Positions 6,442-10,716 of a DNA stretch of 10,716 nt are shown here, in pieces. The notes under the pieces are model-generated. The model saw only the letters and a program-made list of their open reading frames with translations, made no database searches and was not told the origin of the DNA. How positions within the stretch are numbered: position 1 is the first letter of the stretch; the number at the start of each line of letters is the position of its first letter. The position numbers and the translations under genes were made by a program. The stretch is from assembly GCA_026397695.1 (NCBI GenBank), contig JAPLUJ010000245.1, positions 1-10,716 of the forward strand, in the 5' to 3' direction. Source of the stretch: Verrucomicrobiota bacterium (GTDB taxonomy: Bacteria; Verrucomicrobiota; Verrucomicrobiia; Verrucomicrobiales; Akkermansiaceae).

Positions 6442-7929
6442 CTACTGCGCTTTGACGTCATAACAATAGAGGTGACGGTGGTAGCGTTGGTACAAGCGGC
6501 CGCCAGTGACGACGGGATGGGCCCAACTGGGACCGCGGCTCTCTTTTTTGATCCCGGCGACGGGGCCTTCGGGGGCGGGGATGCCGAGTTTCTTGCAGTG
6601 GTCGACAATGTTCTGGCCATCTACCACCGGGGCTAACAACTCACCGGTCTGCTTGTATTCCTTGGGGGTACATTCGACCAGCGCGATACGACCGTCCTTG
6701 AGGCTATGCATATAGAGCATGCCATCGGCCCAACAGATCGAGCCTTTGCTTACGCCGCGGTTTTGCCACATGAGCTTGCCGGTTTTCATTTCCACGCAGA
6801 CCCAGTCTTTATAGTCCCTCGGTCCATACACATAACCGTCGTGGAGGATATAGCCGCCCGTCTGGCTGTCCATGCGGATGTCTTCGCCTCCTGCCGTGTC
6901 TTTCCACAGTTCCCTGGTGGTGATATTCTTGGTCTCGGGATCCACTTCCAGTTTGATACAGATGGCGCCGCGACCATAGCCGACGGCCCAGAAGACATAA
7001 CCGTCATCAAACACGGGAGTCGGGACGTTCGCCTGGCTGCCCTCGCCGTGCGGGTGCGTCCAGAGAACCTTGCCAGTTTTGGCATGGATGCCGATCAAGC
7101 GGTCCTTTGAACCCGTAATGATCATGGGTATATCTTTATACTCAACGTAACGCGCCGGGACATAGTGGACTTCGGTCACCGGCGGGGACTGCCAGACGGT
7201 CTTGCCGGTCTTTTTATCCAGCGCGACCATGAAAGTCTTCTCGCCACCGGGGGTGAAGATGATCTTATCATCGACGATCAGGGGCGATTCGGCCCATCCC
7301 CAGTTTGAAGGGCCTTGTTTTCCCTCAAAATCGTTGACCGAGCGTGTCCATTGTGTCTCACCCGTTTTGCCATCGTAACAGCCCAGCACACCCTTGCCGC
7401 TGAAAACATACAGCCGGCCGTCATCGGTGGTGACCGACGAACGGCTGCCGACGAATTTATGCTCATATGCTTCGCCGATGTCTTTGCTCCATAGAATCTT
7501 GCCGGTCATGTCCAGACACGTTAGATAAAGATGTGTTCCCGGATAATCGAAATACCCGGTGCCGACTCGCGGCTTGGGCTTCGTGGTGTCAGTGGCGGTC
7601 TGGCGACCATCCTTCAGACTGCCTTCACCTTGCGGCGTGAAAAGCTCTTCACCGCTCGCGGCGGGCTTGCGCCCGGTGATGTAGATGCAGCCATTGGCAA
7701 ACGTGGGGCTCGAGAACCCCTGCCCCACATCGTCACAGTGCCAGAGCACCTTGGGCCCCCCCTCGGGCCAGCTCTTGAGCAACCCCGTGTCCGCCGACTT
7801 GCCATCGTTCGTCGGTCCCCGCCACCGCGGCCAATGCGGTTCGTCGGCGCGGGCCGCACCAAGCACCACCATGAGAGCACACACTGCCGATAACACCCCA
7901 CAACCCGACTTGAAACATCCCGTTCCCAT
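6442..7929 (-). CDS. Secreted PQQ-type (BamB-like) beta-propeller repeat protein
   Basis: From the ATG at 7929 this is a 495-residue exported protein. The first 28 residues form a signal peptide (hydrophobic VLSAVCALMVVLGAA, cleavage likely after ARA at A28). The mature protein opens with PHWPRWRGPTNDG, a common opening of these proteins in Verrucomicrobiota and Planctomycetota. Propeller repeats recur with the signature D-x-x-TGK-x-x-W: LDMTGKILW, YDGKTGETQW, LDKKTGKTVW, IHAKTGKVLW and VEMKTGKLMW. The last blade ends HLYCYDVKAQ. No alcohol-dehydrogenase active-site region is visible, so it may be a binding scaffold rather than a quinoprotein enzyme; substrate is unknown. Residues about 425-465, before GPSWAHPVV, look like an extra loop compared with relatives I recall. 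Open frame extends to 8082, but the upstream part lacks features and would bury the signal peptide. No Shine-Dalgarno sequence is visible at any candidate start. Confidence 0.87.
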   Translation of the reverse strand: MGTGCFKSGCGVLSAVCALMVVLGAARADEPHWPRWRGPTNDGKSADTGLLKSWPEGGPKVLWHCDDVGQGFSSPTFANGCIYITGRKPAASGEELFTPQGEGSLKDGRQTATDTTKPKPRVGTGYFDYPGTHLYLTCLDMTGKILWSKDIGEAYEHKFVGSRSSVTTDDGRLYVFSGKGVLGCYDGKTGETQWTRSVNDFEGKQGPSNWGWAESPLIVDDKIIFTPGGEKTFMVALDKKTGKTVWQSPPVTEVHYVPARYVEYKDIPMIITGSKDRLIGIHAKTGKVLWTHPHGEGSQANVPTPVFDDGYVFWAVGYGRGAICIKLEVDPETKNITTRELWKDTAGGEDIRMDSQTGGYILHDGYVYGPRDYKDWVCVEMKTGKLMWQNRGVSKGSICWADGMLYMHSLKDGRIALVECTPKEYKQTGELLAPVVDGQNIVDHCKKLGIPAPEGPVAGIKKESRGPSWAHPVVTGGRLYQRYHRHLYCYDVKAQ

Positions 7930-8092
7930 GGTATGCAAACCACGCGCAATCATGATACGCGGACCGCAACCAACTCGCGCCTCGGGTGCGCTGTGAATGA
8001 CTGCCGGGAATGTGCTATTTGGAGTGGTACGCATGAGCAAATGAGGATCGAAGTCCTTGCCGGAGAAAACACCCTGCCGCAACTCTTGCCAA

Positions 8093-8112
8093 GATATTTC
8101 GTTGGAAATATC
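8093..8112. repeat. Short AT-rich inverted repeat upstream of the PQQ-like gene
   Basis: GATATTTC (8093-8100) and GAAATATC (8105-8112) are perfect inverted arms around GTTG. The site lies about 165 bp upstream of the PQQ-like start and 35 bp beyond the gene remnant. It has no U-run, so it is a better candidate for an operator-like dyad than a terminator. Function unknown. Confidence 0.4.
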
Positions 8113-8146
8113 CGACAGTGGTTGATTGTTTGGTAGAGGCTATCGC

Positions 8147-8239
8147 TCAGCGTGGCGGCTGGATGCGGGTGATCTTGGACCCTTGCAGGCCGAGGCCGCC
8201 CATCAGGCCGCGCTGGTTGAAGAAAAATGCATAGGTGCT
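8147..8239 (-). pseudogene. 30-codon 3' gene remnant, resembles YSC84/SYLF lipid-binding C-terminus
   Basis: Immediately after the hydrolase stop codon (8241-8243), in a different frame, a protein-like stretch of 30 codons begins STYAFFFNQRGLMGG, continues LGLQGSKITRIQ and ends in a TGA at 8147. It is GC-rich at third codon positions like real genes nearby. The block F-N-Q-[RK]-GLM-x-G-x-x-L-x-GSKITRI recalls the C-terminal strand pair of YSC84/SYLF-domain lipid-binding proteins; this is from memory and not searched. There is no start codon or room for the rest of the domain, because the preceding bases belong to the hydrolase. It is best read as the tail of a gene whose body was lost when the hydrolase gene came to lie next to it. 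Confidence 0.45.
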
Positions 8240-8240
8240 T

Positions 8241-9674
8241 TTAGTTCTGTTGGATATACTGATGGAGGATGCGGCGGATTTCGGCGTGGGTTTCCGGCAG
8301 TTCACAGGCACCGTGCGGACCGGGCACGATACGCTCGGACTTCGCGCCTTTGAGGTGGGAACTCGCATAGGCCACCACGCCGTCGGAGCTGTTAGGGCTG
8401 TCGCCTTTGCCGCGGTCGCCGATGATCGAGTGATAGGGTACTTTCATTGGGGTGTGGTCGAGCACCTTGAGGGTTGGGTTGTTAGGTGATAGTCCGCTGA
8501 CGCTGTTGGGCATGCGCTTGGGATCCCCGGTGACGACGGCGATTGAAGCCCCCACGGATTGGGTGAGGACACTGGTGAGACTCTGCGGCAGCGAGATGAG
8601 TTTGGCAAAAAAGTTGCCGATGGTGCCGACAGCCATACTGCTGCCGCGGTGGGGGGTGCAGATGAAAATCACGCGGCCCACATGAGGGTTGGCCTGGAAG
8701 CGGGTTGCTTGATCGACGATATCGCCGGATTTCACCTTCGCGAAGAACTGCTCCGCCTTGTCCTTGCCTATCACATTCCAGCTTTCGCGGGTCACGGTGG
8801 TCACCTGCATCCGGGACAACAGGCCGCCCATGCTATGGCCTATCAGCACGTAGGGGCGCGAGTGCGGGTAGGACCGTTCGATGCTCGTCAGTTCCTGACG
8901 CAAGCGCAGTGCCGAATACGCGGGAGGATTGCCGGTGGGATATTTCATGGTCTGCTCGACATGCAGGACCCCCATGAGGCCGTTCCATAGCTCTGAGCCC
9001 TGCGGGTAGGCGGCCAGCGGAGCGGAAAAATCGGCCGCAAGAGGTCGCTCGGCACCAGCTACCCGGGCGGCTTTTCTAACACTCGGGTCGGCCAGCGTGA
9101 GCAGCACCTCGCGCCCCTTGAATTCCAGCGTGGCAGTGACCGCCGCGTTGATTCCACAGGGCCGGACATGTGGCGGCAGCGGGATGGGTTTGTGGTTTCC
9201 AACCAGCGCGCCGCCGACTCCGCTCCGGAGGTTGCGCCGATCAAGATCGCCATTCGGGATGGTTTCCGCCTGGGTCATGCCGGTGAAATAGCCGGGGTCC
9301 CAGATGCCGTCGCGAGTGGCCTTGGCAAAGCGCAGTTGATAGGTGGTGCCCGCGTGGTTAAGGGTGAGCGGGCGGTTCCACAGGTGGCTGTTTTCAGCTG
9401 AGCACAACAGCACGGTGAGATCGGCGGCGGCCTTGTTATAGATCAGCCGTGCGGACTCACCGGTGCTGTGGGAGCCAAGTAAGGCGGATGCCTCCTTCGC
9501 GGAATCCAGATAGAGGACGGAGCGTTGTTCGGCGGTCAACGATTGCGCCGCCGCCTCTTTCAAATGAACCGCTGCCGCGCGTTGCGCTCCCTCTTCCGGA
9601 GGCCGGGCGGTGGGCGCGCAGCCAGTGACGGCAAGTACCGCACAAAGCGGGATAACCAGGAAGGGGAATTTCAT
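8241..9674 (-). CDS. Alpha/beta-hydrolase lipoprotein with probable internal deletion
   Basis: From ATG 9674 this is a 477-residue lipoprotein. Hydrophobic residues 4-16 lead to the lipobox V-T-G-C with the lipidated cysteine at C19. An N-terminal domain (about 35-215) precedes the hydrolase fold. The nucleophile elbow is GHSMGG (S281), followed by VIFICTPHRGSSMA (335-348). The likely acid and base are D431 (SSDGVV) and H454 (GPHGACELPETH). In relatives I recall, the stretch before YPTGNPPAYSALRLR contains a YDP-x-K-x-P-V-x-FVHG segment that supplies the oxyanion hole. Here VEQTMK runs directly into YPTGNP (K244/Y245, near base 8943), and no such HG motif exists. About 60 residues seem to be missing in frame. 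It may be an inactive esterase/lipase. An upstream ATG at 9716 would add 14 residues ahead of the signal peptide and is less likely. Confidence 0.75.
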   Translation of the reverse strand: MKFPFLVIPLCAVLAVTGCAPTARPPEEGAQRAAAVHLKEAAAQSLTAEQRSVLYLDSAKEASALLGSHSTGESARLIYNKAAADLTVLLCSAENSHLWNRPLTLNHAGTTYQLRFAKATRDGIWDPGYFTGMTQAETIPNGDLDRRNLRSGVGGALVGNHKPIPLPPHVRPCGINAAVTATLEFKGREVLLTLADPSVRKAARVAGAERPLAADFSAPLAAYPQGSELWNGLMGVLHVEQTMKYPTGNPPAYSALRLRQELTSIERSYPHSRPYVLIGHSMGGLLSRMQVTTVTRESWNVIGKDKAEQFFAKVKSGDIVDQATRFQANPHVGRVIFICTPHRGSSMAVGTIGNFFAKLISLPQSLTSVLTQSVGASIAVVTGDPKRMPNSVSGLSPNNPTLKVLDHTPMKVPYHSIIGDRGKGDSPNSSDGVVAYASSHLKGAKSERIVPGPHGACELPETHAEIRRILHQYIQQN

Positions 9675-9788
9675 ATTAGCTGGCGCTGGTATGATAGATA
9701 CAAGGGGCTTGATCATGGGAGTCGGGAGGATTTTGTTAGACCAGGTGGGAGACGGCAGGCAGATACGGGTTGCGCCGGGTCAGGCGGG

Positions 9789-10175
9789 TCACTGGTTGTC
9801 TGCAACCATTTTCTGGCGTGTTGCCAGATAGGCATCGAACTCGGCCTCGCTGGCAAAGACACTCACGCCGGGGAGCGCTTGAATGATGGCAAAAACCTCG
9901 GTGATCTGCGGCTGCATGTTGATGAAGGAAGCTTGACCACCGCGCTCCTTGAGTTGTTTGCGCACCATGGAAAACACCCGCAGGCCGGCACTGCTGATGA
10001 ACTTCAAGCCGGCGAGATCAAACATGAGGTCCTTCCCGCAGCGGCCCATCACCGGTTCGATTTCCCGCTCCAGTTCCGGTGCGGTCGCAGTGTCGAGGCT
10101 GCCACTGAGTTTCACGGTGAAGGCTCCCGAATTTTGGGAACTGATGTTTTGGAGGATTTGAATTTCGAGTGGCAT
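9789..10175 (-). CDS. STAS-domain anti-sigma factor antagonist (SpoIIAA/RsbV-like)
   Basis: This 128-residue single STAS domain is expected to bind the kinase encoded just upstream when unphosphorylated, freeing that kinase's partner (a sigma factor or other target). Landmarks are FTVKLSGSLDTATAPELE (19-36) and the phosphorylation segment MFDLAGLKFISSAGLRVF (51-68). By alignment with the D-S-S/T-G motif of SpoIIAA/RsbV, the phosphorylated residue would be S62. The C-terminus FAIIQALPGVSVFASEAEFDAYL is typical of bacterial anti-sigma antagonists. The start at ATG 10175 gives the normal family size. Open frame to 10418 overlaps the kinase gene and is not coding. There is a 67-bp gap to the kinase gene and about 114 bp to the downstream hydrolase start. 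Confidence 0.9.
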   Translation of the reverse strand: MPLEIQILQNISSQNSGAFTVKLSGSLDTATAPELEREIEPVMGRCGKDLMFDLAGLKFISSAGLRVFSMVRKQLKERGGQASFINMQPQITEVFAIIQALPGVSVFASEAEFDAYLATRQKMVADNQ

Positions 10176-10242
10176 GGCGGGGTGCTGGTTGGTGCGGACT
10201 GCAAACGAGGGTAATGAGTCGATTTTTTTGCGCAAGCGCATT

Positions 10243-10653
10243 TCAGCAGGGTGGCGAGAGGCGCTTGATGAGCCGCAACACGTTCTCGCCGCGGTCCCGG
10301 ACGTAGTGCATTTCATCGGTGTATTTGCGGACCAGAAAAATCCCCCAGCCGCCGGGTGGTTCATCGTCAGCGGCGATCCCATCGCTGGTGGCTGCCTGGG
10401 TGGGATCGAATGCAACACCTGAATCCCGCAACTCGATGATCATCGCGCGACCGGTGTGTTCGAAAACCACCTGGAATGTCTGATCCGGGTCGCGCTTGAG
10501 GGCATGATTGACGATGTTGCTGGCGCTTTCCTCAAGCGCGAGGGTGAGGCCGAATAACAAGTTGGCGGGAAGCTCCCTGTCCTCACCGAATTTCCGCAAG
10601 GCTGCCACAGCCCGCATGACTTCCTCCGGGGTTGCATGGAGTTCTAGTTTCAC
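10243..10653 (-). CDS. RsbW/SpoIIAB-like anti-sigma factor serine kinase
   Basis: This 136-residue GHKL-type ATPase is expected to phosphorylate the STAS antagonist and to hold its target inactive. The N box is ALEESASNIVNHAL with E42 and N46. The G1 box is LRDSGVAFDP with D77 and G79. The glycine-rich lid is GGWGIFLVRKYTDEMHY (101-117). The end, VLRLIKRL, is the usual last strand. It starts at GTG 10653, whose bases overlap the stop codon of the phosphatase gene as GTGA. A clear AAGGAG lies 8 nt upstream, which settles this start. Residues 85-99 form an acidic, flexible stretch before the lid. Its true target (sigma factor, response regulator or secretion factor) is not visible here. Confidence 0.92.
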   Translation of the reverse strand: MKLELHATPEEVMRAVAALRKFGEDRELPANLLFGLTLALEESASNIVNHALKRDPDQTFQVVFEHTGRAMIIELRDSGVAFDPTQAATSDGIAADDEPPGGWGIFLVRKYTDEMHYVRDRGENVLRLIKRLSPPC

Positions 10654-10716
10654 AAGGCGTTCTCCTTAGCGGGAAAAGTGGCGATTTTCAAGGTCATGAT
10701 CGCGATGTCGTCCGAC
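10650..10716 (-). CDS. C-terminus of a SpoIIE/PP2C-type serine phosphatase (partial)
   Basis: Only the last 21 codons lie in the window: SDDIAIMTLKIA, then TFPAKENAL and a TGA at 10650-10652. The segment (Q/A)-x-DDI-x-x-(M/L)-x-(L/V)-K is the closing strand of SpoIIE/RsbU-type PP2C phosphatases, where the double aspartate helps bind the catalytic metals. Such a phosphatase would dephosphorylate the STAS protein two genes downstream and switch the module on. The sensor and most of the catalytic domain lie beyond the right edge. The tiny length limits certainty, but position and motif agree. Confidence 0.75.
   Translation of the reverse strand, partial: SDDIAIMTLKIATFPAKENAL
10662..10667 (-). 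promoter_or_regulatory. Shine-Dalgarno site of the anti-sigma kinase gene
   Basis: AAGGAG on the minus strand lies 8 nt before the GTG at 10653, inside the end of the phosphatase gene. It is the only strong ribosome-binding site I see in the window, and it fixes a non-ATG start that overlaps the previous stop codon (GTGA). Confidence 0.75.

Noticed and set aside
10211..10242. TGCGCAAGCGCA hairpin beside a run of seven T as a terminator for the kinase gene
   Set aside because: On the kinase's strand the run following the stem is A, not T, so it cannot terminate that transcript. The stem is also only 5 bp.
10176..10418. N-terminal extension of the STAS protein by 81 residues
   Set aside because: The extension overlaps the kinase gene in another frame and has a non-protein-like composition. 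The ATG at 10175 gives the normal STAS length.
1..10716. Apparent frequency of GTTAG/CTAAC pentamers across the window
   Set aside because: I counted roughly 15 to 17 occurrences, about what base composition predicts for both strands in this length, so there is no enrichment.
1..10716. CRISPR array, tRNA or rRNA genes, integrase or transposase, phage genes
   Set aside because: I looked on both strands and found no regularly spaced repeats with unique spacers, no RNA gene signatures and no mobile-element proteins.

Overview
This window looks like a piece of a GC-rich chromosome from a Verrucomicrobiota-type bacterium, perhaps near Luteolibacter/Haloferula. That placement is an inference from gene families: a plant-like long IspH, a secreted PQQ-type beta-propeller protein, a 34-residue AURKAIP1/COX24-like ribosomal peptide and a long-form HisG. 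Dispersed hairpin repeats also fit. Most starts lack a visible Shine-Dalgarno sequence. No rRNA, tRNA, CRISPR array, integrase or transposase is visible.

Layout, left to right. Positions 1-264 hold no convincing gene. They carry a near-perfect 50-bp palindrome and a train of three hairpins joined by identical 7-nt linkers. On the minus strand follow ispH (2108-3334) and, downstream of it, a membrane-anchored SurA/PpiD-like chaperone (265-1938). A spacer of about 400 bp (3335-3734) contains a facing pair of 10-bp-periodic CACGAA repeats and one doubtful small ORF. A plus-strand cluster follows: hisG (broken by an internal deletion with frameshift), a tiny basic ribosomal-type protein, a terminator, an RluA-type pseudouridine synthase and a NIF3/YbgI-like metal protein. 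From 6442 to the right edge everything is on the minus strand. In order of transcription this is the C-terminus of a SpoIIE/PP2C-type phosphatase, an RsbW-like anti-sigma kinase, a STAS anti-anti-sigma protein, a lipoprotein alpha/beta hydrolase that seems to lack its oxyanion-loop region, a 30-codon remnant resembling the C-terminus of a YSC84/SYLF protein, and a secreted PQQ-like beta-propeller protein.

How the genes work together. The phosphatase, kinase and STAS genes form a compact partner-switching regulatory module; phosphatase and kinase overlap by GTGA. The remaining genes are housekeeping (isoprenoids, histidine, rRNA modification, envelope protein folding) or envelope functions and show no shared pathway.

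I do not see a clear, previously undescribed multi-gene system. The points most worth a second look are the deletion in hisG, the apparent in-frame deletion in the hydrolase, the gene remnant between 8147 and 8239, and the structured repeats in 74-256 and 3505-3637.
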